DNA of 64,000 nucleotides from Siniperca chuatsi (GCF_020085105.1 NC_058042.1:15268501-15332500); one strand, 5' to 3'. Positions 1 to 15,100 are shown, counted from the stretch's first letter. Notes: a model not told the origin generated them from the letters alone. Made by a program: numbers and translations.

Positions 1-99
1 GTGTGTCCCTGTGCCTATTTGTCTACATACCTTTGTGGTCATGTGATGTCTTGTTTGTCTGTGTGTCAAGTGAGGGGAAGATGGTTGTTCTGTCTCTAG

Positions 100-193
100 C
101 AATCGGGCTGGCTGAACAGGATGACTTTGCCAACCTCCCAGATCTACAGGAAGCACCAGCAAGCAAAGAAAACGACACCACACCAGAAAAGAG
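100..193 (+). CDS. syt7: syt7 linker exon (first in window)
   Basis: The exon follows a pyrimidine tract ending in tctctag at 99 and reads [15 protein letters not shown]...TPEKR before a gtaatg donor at 194. It ends with two bases of a codon, and the next exon, at 14355, supplies exactly the one missing base (Arg), so the two join in frame. It encodes part of the acidic linker between the membrane anchor and C2A, a region that is alternatively spliced in vertebrate syt7, so it may be a cassette exon. The linker is poorly conserved, so the call rests mainly on splice phase and position. Confidence 0.7.
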
Positions 194-3100
194 GTAATGA
201 GAAGAACTGTCAGGAATGTGATTAGTTAGGGACAAAAATAAAACGAGTAACTGAGGTAGCTGTTTGTTATAGTGGAGAGGTACATAATAATGTGTAATTT
301 AAAGTCTTGCAGGACTATTTTTCTTTGTTGTGTTGATGTAGTCTACATTGTAGGCTGACCTGAAAGATCAATAGTTCATAGTCTGAAATAGTAAAGGAAT
401 TTTAATGTTACCCTCAAAAAACTGAATAAATCTTAGCTTAAAATGCCATTTATTCTACTCATAGGAGTATTATAAAAAGAAACAAAGACCAGGACTGACT
501 GCACTTTTAATAACAAACACTTTCCATTTGAAAATAAATAATTTGAAGGGTAGCATCTGATGATGAAGTTTGCCTGTTCTTAATACTTTTTGGCAATTTG
601 GAAGAAACTGTGCCTTTTCACAGATATTTCAAAATTATCAGTAAATAAGTTAAATTGTAAGCTTTGTACCCTTTGTACCAGGGCTGTAGCCAGGATTTTA
701 GAAATACTGGTACTGGTAGTCCAAACCCCTGTTTAACTAACCTCCTTTTTTTTTTCTCAGGTTTTATTTATTTAACTGTTTTTAGATGTTTCAAAGCCTT
801 CTCTTTTTCCCAGAAACAATCAAATTTAAATATGTTAATTAAAAAAATATCACATTCAGCCTTTAAAACCCATCACGTATAATCTGCTGTTATTATATGT
901 AAACTCCTCCTGAGGCCATTAAAACCCCCACAAAAACAATACAAAGGACATGACCTTGGTATTCTAAATAGTAGCTACAGTATGACCCTGCTTGATACTG
1001 ATATAATAATAATTCGCTTACTCTGCCTCTAAGCATAATGTTGTTCTTTGACTTCCAGCGCTGAACTAAAAACTCTGGCTCAGTCCTTTTTCCTTCTGTT
1101 TGTTTTCCTTTTGCTATTACGTTCAGCTTTATGTTGTCTCAAATTTATATTTTGCATATCACCCCATTTTCTGTCCAGCTTCACATTTTGGGTCATCTTG
1201 TTCCTTTTTTTTTTCGTGTCCTCTGTGTTCGTCATCCAGACCTTTTGTAAGTCTGCTTGTCTGCAGCTCTTCGCTTTTTGATCTGTGAGTCGTAGGCACA
1301 GGAGAAGGCCACCCTCATTACTTAGAAGTAAGGTTCCTCACATGAAACACTCGTCTAAAAATATTCTAACCTCTCATCTACCAGTGATCTCAGAGCAGCT
1401 GTCAGAGACTAACACAATCTCTCAGCTGGTGAACAAAGGACTAAACAGGCTGTCCTCTTTTACATCAGAGTGTTTGAGGAATGAAGTGCTTAACCCACTG
1501 TTTTAAACTAGTAGGCTGAGCACGAACCTGGGTATAGTCCCACATAACACTACATAGATTTTTGTTCTGTTTTTTCAGAAATGCTTCTTTTAAATTCCAT
1601 TAAATTTATCAAAGTGCACAAAGTTTTCTCAAAACATCTCTGCAGTGCATCGAAGTGTGCTGTTCTAACTAGGTCATCTGTGAATTTCTGGTTGATGGAA
1701 AAATAGCAGCCTGACTTGGAAGGAAAGGAACACATCTTTGGAAAGATACATTTGTCTTGCTTTTGATGTTATTGCAACAATTATGACCTTTTTTATGCCT
1801 TTAAAATTTAATTCAAAATGTCTAAGGGTCAGTCAGGGGATGAGCTTACCACTTGTCCCCCCCCATCATCCTCTCACGGTCTGGAGGTCTGTCAAGCACC
1901 TAACTCTAATCACAGCCAGCCAGTGAGCCTCTACCCCGAGGGGTCGCGTGGGCCAAGCCGTCTAGTGTCCTTCCACAACTAATAACAGCTCTCCATCATC
2001 TGATGATGGAGAGCTGTCCGTCTCTCTCATCTCCCTGTCCCTGTAGTTACCCCGTAAGCTCCTGTGCCCCTTCTGCTGGCTTGCTCCCAGTTGTTTTCAT
2101 GGAGCCCAGCGGACTGAGAATGATGGAACAGGATGATCCGGCTGAGAATATATGCGACAAGACACTGTCAGACAGTGAAAGAGAGACAGAGTGGGAAACC
2201 TTTGCTCTCCACTTTCTAGAGAAATATGCTACAAGATAAAAATAGACACTCCCATAGAGGTTTGAGATTGTGTTGGTTTATTAATGAAATCAAATACAGC
2301 TCGGGGCACAAATATCTACAAACACCAAATTTGATAATAGAGAAATAATAGGATAAAAGCAAAAGCTGTGTGCGCTCTTAGGTCAAATCTATATTTGTTC
2401 AGTCAATCCTTCTAAATGTGGACAGTAAACAAGCAGACTAAGTTGCACCCTGTTCTTATACAACAGCTTTTAGATATTTAGACATTTATATTTAAAGCTG
2501 CATTAACAGATTTTTGTTCTCCGCTTGGGGGCAGCAGAACAAGCTGTAAACACAACATTGACATTGTTATGGTGAACATTTGCCTGTTTACACAACCACC
2601 AGACACAGAACAACATTAATTCATTTGGAGTCATGTTTGTGTCCACCTGATGGATGTAAGTCTAATATTCACTCTTTTTAGCTCTGTTTTTGTCTCCATC
2701 AACTCCTGAGAAAAATAGTTGGGTATTTAGGTGCTAAATGTTCCACTAAGTTCACCAGCTTGTGGCTAACTTTGTCGTTTGGTGCTGGGCAGATAGTGTA
2801 CAGTGGGTTTATCAGAGCTTTTTCACTGAAAACAGCTGCCTGCTGCTGCTGGAAACGAGGTCGATGAAAGCAGCGAGACTGAACCAAAACAATGAGCTAA
2901 AAGAGGCTAAAAAGCTGAGGAGAACTGCGGAGTCTGTGATAATTTTTTTGTCAGTTCATCACTACTAGCAATGTCTTTCACATTACGCATTTGATCCATT
3001 GTTATTCTAAAAACAATGATTAGTGCAGCTTTAATGTGTTTTTAGAGTTCAATCAGTGATCACTAATCTACATCACAGCTGCTAGGGAACGTTTAGTCAG

Positions 3101-6100
3101 GAATCATGATTATCTCATAAAACAATGCAATTGTTTCCCTTGTTCCAAGGAAAATATGCTTACATAAATGAAGAGATGTAAGACTTGTCTATTCATATTG
3201 CAGGTTTGTGAATCAATAGTGATATGCATGCAGGATACTGTAGTGGTGTGCACTCAGACGCTGAGAACTGCTCATCAAAGCTTGCATCATAACAGTGAGA
3301 TATGATCTATTTTTACCTCCTGTCACTCATTTAAAACCTAAAACTAAATACTTGCAGAGGAGTCTGTTTCAGTCAATAACAGCTGAACTCGCCTGCATAT
3401 ATGAGGGGAGGGTGATGTGACAGTAAAATCATCCCGAACAAATTTACAGAGTTAATTATCAGCCGTGTGTTGTGTGAAAAGTTTAATGTTGATTTGTGAT
3501 TTGGAATGCAGCAGCAGCTATAGCTGTTGCTTACAAAAGATGTTTTTTACTTATTACTTATTAGAGATAAAATCCCATAAGACACTGATGTAGCTGTAAT
3601 TACAGTTAATTATATTATTGTCAAAGGACACATTTTGTTTCTCGCTGATCTGTTATCTACAGACAAAGCCTGTGTTTTCTCGCTCTGTGTTAAGTGAAAG
3701 GTCCTCTAATCTCTTATGTGGAGCTTCTTGTTATGCAAGTCAGTTTGGGTCACTGCGGTAGACCGGCCAAAGCTCTGCAGAGGACTGGACATAATCACCC
3801 ACCTGCAGATAACTATGATTGAAGCTCTGAAGTTGTTTTTGTTATTATCATCTCAGAAAGCTGTTGTTGCATGGAGGAGCAGAATCTTAATGAGCTCAGA
3901 GATTCACCACACACAGAGATGCAACAGGGAAATAAATATGAATAAACCCAAAAGTTGAGCCTGGACAAACTCCACTCTGAACACTGAGTATGTAAGAGCT
4001 GTAAAATGTGCAACGGTTTCTGAATTGGAGCATATCAAAGTCTGCTTCCATTCAATACAAGCCAAGAATACATTGTGCTCACACGGACTATCAATGATGG
4101 GACGTTCAAATAGCAGATTGTAGACCCCTCTGAATGTCACATGCCTCTATCACATTTTTTTGCTTTTTGATAATCATGTCCTTCTAATTCACTGATACTG
4201 AGGTATTTGTTATATTTTCAACAATGTTGAAAGTCCTGGTGTGGTATAATAAGTGCTTTCAGTGCGGTTGACCATTCATAACCTTTAAATGAGAAACATA
4301 CACCATGTTACCACAAAAAGTGTATACTAGTGGGAAAGGGACATCATCTTTGGAAAAATATCTGAAGAAATAAGAGAGGAATAAGGTTCCAAAGTCTAAA
4401 CATTCAGAATGAAAAGTAACCTGTGCACCCCTGTTTTCAAACAGGTGCATATATGAAGAATAAGTGATGAGTAAAAATATCAAATAAGCTCTTACGGTTA
4501 CACTTAGGGTATTAAAAACTACGTCAAAACAACCTTTGTCAGGCATTTTCACTGCATTACATGTTTGATGCTGTTGTATACCTACTATATGCTGTCTTCT
4601 ATCTGTTTTACATATTTCTTGGGAATGTATCCCTTTTGCTGGGATGTAATGCTTCTTTTTGTTTCTAGGTATTTACTGAAATGATTAGTGATTATATATT
4701 GACACTTGATTAAATGACAATGCATAGTGTGTAAAGGGTCACTATAGCAACAAACCCACAGATAATTATTACCTGACTCTGCAATTCCCCTCAGCTCTGT
4801 AGAACATTTTAGCATCTTTCAGCTCATAGTTGTGGTTTTACGGCCCTTTACTGTTTTGGTTCACTCTTACAGCAGTCACAATTCAATTTAATTTAATTGG
4901 GCTATATTGGCATGGGAAACCAATGTTAACTTTACCAAAGCATGTGTAAAATAAAAACATACATAAACAGAAGAAATTTGCTATTAAGATATATACAGAT
5001 AAGTAAGATACCAATAATAAAAATTGTAGACTTGCAGTAAAAATACAAGTAAGTGAAAACTATATAAACACTGCAAATCACTCTCACATCAGTATCATTT
5101 GAGCTTATTTCAGATAGAAAGCTCTGATAAACCCACTACCTGCCCAGTAACAAACAGCTGATAGACAAAGTTAACAACTAGCTGGTGAACATAGTGCAGC
5201 ATTTAGCAGCTAAAGAGCCGGATATTTGCCTCAGTAGCTGGTGAAGGCCAATGAGCTAAAAGGACAATGTCTATTTACTTACATCCGCTGGGTGGCAAGA
5301 AACATGACTACAAATGAACTGAATGAACACATTCGCCATAACAACTTTAAGGTGATAATACGTAAATGTTGCATTAACATCTTGTTCCCTTTAACAAAAT
5401 TTGTGTTGACAGTGTGGAGGAGCTTATTTATATTTTCACCCAAAGTTGAACAGGAATATTTTTAGTGTGTTGTCATTTGGAGATGAGCATAAAGACATAA
5501 AGACACTTAAAGACCAACAGGACACTACATTTGATGTGTGCTTCAAACTTAGGGTGTGTACATTGTTGGTATGGGTGGCCTGAGTGGGAATCAGAGTTTT
5601 AAACTTGGCAGTGGTACCGTTATACTGCACTCACTGAGTTGCACAATGCCAGACTGTACAGTATTAATCAAGCAGGAAGTTGTTGCCACCCTTTATCAGC
5701 TGGCATATCTGACTTTTTCAATTGTGTGTCTGAGCCAGCAATCACAGTGAGTCAAGCCTCCTAATGACTCTCCAGGCCGTCCATGCCAGCCTCTGGAGCC
5801 AGCAGTGGCCTGGGAGGAAAGATGATTGAAAAGAAAAAGTGATGTAGGTCAGCACAAACGAGGCATCTTTTTAAAAAAAACCTGTCAGATCTAAGTTTGG
5901 AGCTCATTCACCATTTCCCTGGTTGCTGCTTGTGGCTACGAGCAGGGAGCTGAATTAAGTGAGCCCACGAAAGGAAAGTGAGGGGGACGTCACAGCGAAG
6001 GTGACAGTGAGTGGTGGATGAAAAAAAACAAACTGTTCTCGAAGTCATTTAACAAATTTTATTGACTTTTATCTCAAATTTTGAAAAGGATATGACATCA

Positions 6101-9100
6101 CTACAGGTTATTTATGCACGGAGCGTTATTTACAAAAACAGAAACTCCCAGTGGATTAATCTCAAGGAAGAGGCAGCAGAGGTCTATTCAAAGAGCATCA
6201 AGCCAGTCGAACATTGTATATGGCTCCATTAGTTGTATTAGACTGCATGTTGAGGGGGGCGGTGGCCAAGTGATTTGTCCCTGTTGGTGGGGAGCGCTGA
6301 GTGGGCTAACATTGGAGCCTGGGTCTCATCCATCATGGGACATGGGACCTATATTGTGTTTCATGGTCTCCTAGGGTTAGTGTATGATCAGCAAGACCCA
6401 GATACATTATGTTTATGGAGACACACTTCCTATCCAGGCTGGTAACCCTCATCCCTCATGTTCTCACCCGTCCATCCACATTCACTCCCCCACCCTCTGC
6501 TTCCCATTCCTCTCCCCATCCTCTCATCAATTTCCTCTCTACCTTCTGTAGCCCTCATCTTGTTTCTCAATAAGACTATGTCTCCTCATCTCTCCTTCAT
6601 TCCCTCTCAACACTGCCTTCTCTCTCAATCTCTCCTCCACGCTTTATTTAATTGTATCAAACCTTTTTTCTTATTTTTGCGCTGTTGTTATGCCAGTTTG
6701 TCTCATTGTCTTTCTCTTTTTCCATTCCACTATCTCCTTATTCACCTAATCCACCCTTTCCTGAGGGTGTTGACTTGGATGATGTCACAGCAGCGCTCCT
6801 CTGTCAGTGTAGATGATTGTCAGCTTGGCCAGACTCTGATAATTGTTAATTCATTGCTTAATTAACAATTAAAAAATTGTCCCTTGTGGACAGTTTTCAT
6901 GCACTGGTATGCAGTATATTTGCTCACACACCCATGAGCTTTCTGTAACATCCCTGTATCACCTTTAAAAAGTGTTAAGATTTAAAATTTGGCTCCAAAC
7001 ACACGCCACAGTTTTATACCAATCTCAGCTCTATTTCTTGCTTGTTTAATTCACCTACATAATAAAAGCCAATATTATTCCATATTGTTTTCTCACATGA
7101 AGTGAGCTATGAAAATAAATGCATTAAATCTTTGTCACTTTATAACTTATCTCATATCCTAAGGCAGGTTAATTTAATTATGTTAGCATGACTTCTAGAG
7201 AATAACGGAAACTGATAGAGGGTAATATACCAACAAAAATAGCTTTTTCAAATGAGCTCTCTGATCCACTTTCTATTAGAGGCATAGTTCTTCTCTGGGT
7301 GATCAGTCAGCTTGTACACAGTGGACAGCTAAACTGTAAGCATGTATCATAACAAATTTTATTACATTCATACACAGAGATAAAATAGTGAAGAATCTTC
7401 TCATTCAACCCTGTCTCTTAGAAATTACATTTCTATACTACCAATTTGTTTTGCCAATTACTTTTTGACAAGAAATGTTATTGCTCCCCAGATTATGTTC
7501 ACTGGCAATGTTTTTTCCACTGAAGGAAGTTTTACATTTTTATACCTCACGTTAAGTCAAAGAGCATCTCACAAAGACAGACTTTGACTATAGCTTAGAT
7601 CAAACTAATAGCTTTGTACAACAGCTGCATTTATATCTGAAGTCTGACTGTCTAGTTCTTGACTACCCGTATCTTAAGTAGGAGTAATTTGCTGTGAATT
7701 CTGGGTAAATTAAGACTTTTTTCAAAAAGTCAGCCATGAAAAGCATGGCTGACCAAGCAACCACGTCGAAATACTCGGCTGTATTCAGTCCAGCAGAAAA
7801 TGCCTGCCTTCTGGAAGAATTCAACAGTTACAAGAACATTTTACTGTGAAAAATCAATAGAGAGCATAATAATAACAAAACTTCCATTATCATTAACTCA
7901 CAGTGCAGTGCTGACCTGTAGCAGAGCTGAGATGCTGTGGCTTCTTAATGTGGCAGAGCTCGGTACTGCGCAAACAGATGGCAACTAGATGTGCATGCAC
8001 GACTGACATCCCATTAGTTTTCTATGTCCCAGCTATGAGGAGGCATGCAGCAGGACAATATGGTCACAAAGAGCTTGGATATGACACGTGTGTGTCATAT
8101 CCAAGATTTGGTTATGACACGTGTGTGAAAACACAAACATGCTGATTAAAATTCTTGTCGTCCAGTAAATTTGGACTGCACATATCTTTGCCTGGGGGTG
8201 CACGGTGGCAGAGCGGCTAAAGCTCCTGCCTCCCAATAAGGAGATCGTGGGTTCGTGGGATCGATTCCCGGACCAGACCAACATCACACAATCTCTCTGG
8301 GTGGAGTCTGCATGTCCTCCCCGTGTTACCGTGGGTTCTCTCCGGGTTCTCCGGCTTCCTCCCACCGTCCAAAGACATGCATGTGTAGGTTAATTGATAA
8401 CTCTAAATTGCCCGTATTGAATGAATGTGAGAGTGAATGGTTGTCTGTCCTTGTCTGTGTCTGTGTTAGCCCTGCGACGAGTTGGCCACTGTCCAGGGTG
8501 TACCCTGCCTAAGGCCCAAAGTCACTGGGATAGGCTCCAGTCACCCGCGACCCCTAACGGGACCAAGCGGTAGAAAATGGATGGATGGATGGATATCTTT
8601 GCCTGCTCTGAATCTTCTGTGAAGACGTTCTCTCTTGCTCATGCTTCTTGCTGCCAGACCCCTGCTTGAATTTTCTTTTTTTTTTCTAATCCATTGCTTC
8701 TTCTGTAATTATTGACATGATACACCTTTATCAAAGCTGGGTGAATGAAGCATGTACTTTTGTATGTATTTATTCAGTCTTCCTTAATCAATGCTAAACA
8801 GACTCTGCAACAGACGATACACATGTGACATAGGAGGTAATAAGATGTCTCTGCATTGTCCCCTGGGATGTAACAACCTGCTTTGTCCAATTACGGAGAA
8901 GTTGGCTTATAACACAGTCCCAGATTGAGGCCATGAGGTCAAAAGTCAGGTTTTTGAGTTTCAGTGCATTATATTGAAGTGCTCATTCTCCTGGGATATT
9001 GCCCTCGGCCTCCAGGAGAACTGCATGTGTGTGTGTGGTCATTAGTTTTTATAGACTTGCTGGTAGTTCATTTGCATTTACCTACCATTGAAAAGTGAAG

Positions 9101-12100
9101 TGCGGTGTGAGATCAGGGCTTGTTTCAGTCTGATGATCCAGACTGTTTTATTAACAAGGGAAGAAGGTAACTCCATAATTGCTCATTTCTGTCATTGCCT
9201 GTTGTTGTTTTGAGTATCATGGCTGGAGGATGTTCTGTACTTTTTTAGGCATTTATGAATCAGCCATTTTCAGCATGAGCTCACACATACCCAATGGTAT
9301 GTGCTGTGGTGTTTTCGCAGGGTCACAGGGGCTTCGGAGAAGTGTAGGTATGAGAGAAGTCAGAGAAGAGTGTGTTCCAGGAGTGTGTTTCAAAGGCTTT
9401 CTAAATGTTTGGTCCCTTTGCCCTGTGGGCTTTTTGCTATTTTCAGTATATGCCCCTCTCTGTGAAACTTCCTTGGATTTTACTGTCCTCTTTTGAAGGC
9501 TCCTGTTACCATGGTTACTGCAACCCTGTGTAAAATACATGATGGTAGTGAGTACAACCTTAAGTGGGAGCACACATTTCAGTCGTCATGGTTACAACAA
9601 CCTCTAAAGAATGAATTATGTAACTGGTGTTGTGTTTTAGACGAGATAGTCACTAGCAGGCAGATATTTTTCCGTCTGTTTGGGCAACGTTTTCAATGTG
9701 GCATGATACATGTGCACTCTTTTTTACTTTCTGATGTTGAATTTATGTAGGGCCTATAGTTTTGTCATTGAATCACAATAACTGCAGTGAGCATACTTCA
9801 GTTGTTCCTATTGAGAATTAATTGAGTGGAAAGAGAATAATTCCTCCTCCTCTTTCCTCAGTGTTACACAGCAATATTTCTGCAACATGTCTCATCATTT
9901 TCTTTATCGCTGGATAAAAAGCTAATATGAGGATGTTATCATGTCTGGTTGCAATATTATGTAGCACCAGTGCCCTGCTACTGTGTGTGTGGGTGTGTGT
10001 AGGTGTGCGTATATTTACACGCATGGATGAACTCACCTCACTACCATACCCAATTGCTGCATGTCCCCCAGGCCATTGCTGTGTCAACAGTCATGATTCG
10101 AGGACGCTCTGTGTAGCAGCAGGTCTTTATTTGCTTTCATGTCACCATACGTTAATCTGTAGTGACTATGACAAGCAGACACCACAACTGTACTTGTGTA
10201 ATATGAATCCTTTAGGAATGCATGGTGCCGATGAAATAAATGTATTATTATGCTGATTTATATCTATTAAATGTGTCTGTTTCCCCAAAACAAATTCAGG
10301 AAAAAAGGCAGCACTCCAGTGGTAAAATAGAATGGATTTTCACATTACTTCAAATAATTTGGTTTAATTTGGCTACTTCATATTTGTGGTTTTATCCTCT
10401 GTCAGTTAAATTCATGAGTTGACACTGACTAATATGTACATGTTGTAAAGACACAGCCGCTGTGTAATTAATGATGCTATGTTTTTAGTTGATAAATCAG
10501 GTAATCAACCTGAAGTGAGGGTATTACTTTGCTTTGATGTGCTTCCTAATTACAGTAACAAAACCCTTTCTCTAGCTTTCATTTTAGAGAACTTTTTGGC
10601 ATATGTCGTCTTCAGATCTCCACCTGCCGGTTAACTGCCGGTTTAACACAGTTTTTTGATCAGTTATCTCTTTTCCTGTGTCTGCCTGCCCACTGAACAA
10701 GTGTGTGTCTCAAGTTAGATAGAAAGGTATCTGCTCTGTTCGTTTATTGTCCGACAAACTATTTTTCTTCTGGTTACTCTTAGTGGCGCAACTGACAGTC
10801 TTTGACTTAACGCTGCAACAAATTTATGCAAATGTTACAAAAACAGTCAGACTTTTTGGATGGCTCAGTGCTCCATTAGACTGGTGCAGACCGAGCAGTG
10901 TAAATGTTTACAGTTAGGAAAAACACATGCATAATATATGCAGGCCTATACAGTTTTACAGTTTTATATGCAGTGTGTTAAGGTATTGCATGTGCTCCGC
11001 ATGGCTGAGATGATTTATAGCCAAATATTCACAGCAGCACAGTAGAATGAAAAGCAGATCTCCATTGTAAATAATGGAGAAAATTCCCGGCTGTGTTTAT
11101 GTAAGGTTGATTGTTCAAGATTCATGTGGTCTCTGTCTTGTGTGTTGGGTGTTGATTTAGTAGGGTTCAATGGGCTGTCATTGACCCAACCCCTCCTACA
11201 AGTAAGCGTTTATAGACCCAGCTGACAGGCATATATTATGTGCTCTATAGTCAAAGTGGTGAATGCCTCTAAAGAGTCATCCTTGTAGCTGAGTTGGAAA
11301 TGAACTGTTTAGAGGGGGAGTAGGTGATTGTGGGGTACATTTGAAACTATTTTATATTTAAAAATGAAAGTTTTAAACTTCAGGTGGTTGATGTTGTGCC
11401 TTACAATCTGGAAGACAAACAACCAATCAGGCATAACCATTGTGAAAAGGATCATGTAAATTGTACATTTAACACTCAAATGTCAGAGGGTCAGAATTAC
11501 TTTCACAATGCCAACAACCAACAGCTTTCAAACCAGTCCCTACTATTCCCACACACTGAAAACATGTTTGAAAACATAAAGGTGACAAAACACTCATATA
11601 AAGTTTTATGCATCTAAACATTTTTCATTTCGTTGTAAATAAATAGAAAATACAGGCTGGATTGGGGCGAAAGCAAAGCCTTTAGGATACCAGTAAGGTA
11701 GCATGTGTTGTTTCTGTTGTCAAGGAAAGAGTGATGATTAGATCTGGGTATGACAGTTTATTAGACATTCCCCATATCCATTCAAATGTTCAATTTCCAT
11801 CCAGAAAAGTCAGTCCTTCTGAGATTCTCTCAGCATGAACAAGAACATTTGGAAAAACCCAAACCAGTCCATTCCTCTGTTCTTGTATATGTTATGGTCA
11901 AATATGTTTTTTCTTCCACTCTTAACTCAGTTGGGCACCTTTTTAAACAATTGATCACAGCCCGATTTCGCAAAAACATCGTAAGACTGAGATTACCTTA
12001 GTCCCATTATAAATCTATGGGATAAGATCATCTTAGCATTAATGTAGACAAACAAATTAAACAAAGTCATAAGTATTCCTGCAAAATAATAATTATATTA

Positions 12101-15100
12101 ATGATAATAATTAAATTCACAGATGCACACAATAATAAACATATAACAGGTAATAATAACAAACTTAATTCATTATCAATTTTGGTTCTTGCAGGCTGCG
12201 TGGAAGAAAGACAAATTATGTAAAACGTTGTGGCCTGCTTTGTAAAATGATTAGCTATAATACAAAGTTTTTTAATGAAAGGGCCAAAATAGGTATAGTG
12301 AGTCCTTGAACACAGCACACCACTGTACAGGAGGGAGTCAAGTCAATGGCACAGCGAGACAGCCAGGTGTTTTGTGTGTGACTGCCATGTATTATGTAAT
12401 TATTTTAAGGCAACAGTTGTTCCCTGATGTGTTAGTGGGTTGATATTAGAAGCTGTAATTGAATATTTTTAGCTTTCTTTGCGTACATCTGTACACCTGT
12501 TAGAGAAACAATGTTTCAGATGTCTTTATCAGTGGATACATAAGCTGAGATGTATTTGGAAAGCCTCTGAAACAGAAAACATTACATTTTGAATTAAGTC
12601 TGCGCTGCATTGTTGGTGCTCCGACCTGCAGATCATAGGAAATAAACACAGAGTGACAAATCGATTCTTTTCTCATCCACAACATATCCTTTCTCCTCCT
12701 CTCTGTGTTTCTCTCCTTCGCTCTCTCTTGTCTCTTTGCTGCACAAACCCTGTCCATCTCTCACCCCTCCTTCTTCAGCCTCCTTCTATTTTGCTTGACC
12801 ATGTAACGTGTCAGTTTGCTTCCTTTCTCTGCTTTAGAGCATCCGACTCTTTACCCAAACCAAATCTGGTCTGTTTTGTTTCCAGGCTTTTTATCCCGTC
12901 TCCCTACTCTCCTCGATTTCTCTTTCAGCTAATGCTTGTGTGTGTTATTGTGTGTTTCTGATATCTCAGTCTCACATTAATTTGAGTCAGTAACCTCACT
13001 TTGTTCCGAGTCTTAATAAAGAAAAATCCTTTCCTTCACTTTTTCTCAACCTCTGTGCACAGATAAGTCTTCAAATTTATCTTCCCTCTCGGATCATCTT
13101 TCCCACAATATCTTCTTCTAATCTCACTTCTGCTTTTACCTTTGTGTTTTACAGCTCAACATACTCCCTCGCTCAGTATTTCTGTCTCTCTGACTCGTAT
13201 CTCTCACAGCGATAACTGCTCATTAGTCTAATTTGTCTATACGCCTAGATTGGTATCAGATCTTTACCAAATTGTTAGATAATATGAAGCAATTTTTACC
13301 CTTTACTAATTTGAGTATTTTGAGTATTATCTTTTTGCTTCAAGCATTATCAGTCAGATGTATTATTGTTTATTTCTAAAGGTCTTGTACTGTAAATTTG
13401 GTTTTGGTCTATGGCATAATTTTGTGCATGGACAGTCCTCCGAGTGTGTGAAGTGACGGGTGGTAATGGATAACGCTTCACATTGGTGTGGGTTTAGCTT
13501 GGGGCCTTGTTTGTTATAATTATACTCAAATTTAGCAAGAACTTGTTTCTAGATGACTGTTTGTATGTTTGTTTAATCCAATACTGTTGTAGTCCACAGC
13601 AGTGAGGCTCACCACAGCCTCCGTTGCTTGAGAAACATATGCTACATGGCCAAAAGTATGTGGACAATCATATGTAACTGTTCAATCATGGGCAGTGATA
13701 GTTGACAACACTGCCATGTTTGTACAGTAAATATGAAGCTACTGCCAGCACCCCATTAATGTAGCTTAGCATAAAGACTGGAAACAGTGGGGAAACAGCA
13801 GTTGCCAGGAAAACAGTGGAGACTCCAAGTCACTATTCTCCCAGCCAAGAAACTCCCCGTTAAACCACAACTTGTCATTTTTACACTTTGGCTTTGTACA
13901 AATTAAACAAACAAGATATACTGTTATACAAGATATATGTGTTAATTAGTGAGCTTTAGAGTTGGTGGTAGGCGGATTCTGTTACCTTTGGACAGAGCCA
14001 GGCTAGCTGTTTCCCCCTGTTTCCAGCTCCCATTCACAAGAGTATTAGAGAGGTCGGGTACTGGCCTGGCTCGCAATTGGTGTTGAGTTCTTCCACACCA
14101 AACTTGGGAAAAACATTTCTTTATGGACCTCTCCTTGTTCACTGGGGCAATGTCAATTTGAAACAGGAAAGGACCTTCCCCAAACTGTTGCCACAAATTT
14201 GTAAGCACATTATGAAAATATCATTATGCTGTAGCATGAAGATTTCCCAAACCATGAAAACCAGCCCCAGAACAAAAGTGCATTTAATGTACACCAGCGC
14301 CAAATACAAGCATGTTTATGTGAATATCTGTGTGTTTTGTATCCATTTTAACAGGACTCCGGGTAACAAACCAGGCAGCAGCCCCAGAGGTCAGACCCCA
14401 GACGAGACCGGACGCCGCCACGATGCCAACTCCTCTGTTTCTGACTTGGCCAACTCAGTCACCAGTGACATGCTCATGGTAACACACAATATCAACACAG
14501 TATATCTGTAGCTCCATGAGACACATTTTATTGACACACCACTAACTCATCCGTGGTCTGTCTGTTTTTCACATTGCTGAACTCATCTACATTAAGAGGA
14601 GGAGGACTGCTGTCAGCAAAGCCTTTTAAATCAAAATAAATGAGATTGCTGAAAGACTCAAATGGTGCTTCCAGATCATCTTTCCTAATCTAAGATGAAA
14701 GTTACATGCAGGCCTTAAGACAAGGAAGTCGAAGATAAGCCAAGGGGTTAGACACAATAATGCAAAAATCTCAAATTGGGCCTTTAACTAGTTTACGTTC
14801 TTGTGAACACTGTTATAAAAGCAGGTTACATTCACTTAAATGAAATTTAGTACTACATATAAACCTCCTTTACTGTTTATATTCATTATGTCTGTGTGGC
14901 TTTGTTTTTAACTTGTAATCCTCTTGTTTGATGCAGTTTGATTGTACAGCTTGACAGTTCATTCTTGACCTTGGAAACAGCCGTTTACAAAACTGATAAA
15001 AACAAATACTGATAACTAACACTAAAAACACTGTGGCTAAAATGACCCACCTTTATAGCAGGATTTGTGATTGTGTGTTAGTTCAGTGTTGTAATTCCAC

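Noticed and set aside
6458..6865. 135-codon + strand open frame
   Set aside because: It lies in a C/T-rich tract; the Ser/Leu/Pro composition comes from base bias and there is no domain or splice support.
8195..8290. Possible tRNA gene
   Set aside because: The A- and B-box-like sequences belong to a SINE with a full body, tail and target-site duplication, and no cloverleaf with an anticodon arm can be drawn.
13942..14208. 88-codon minus-strand frame
   Set aside because: It is mostly inside a dispersed fish repeat (13762-14030), with no known domain.
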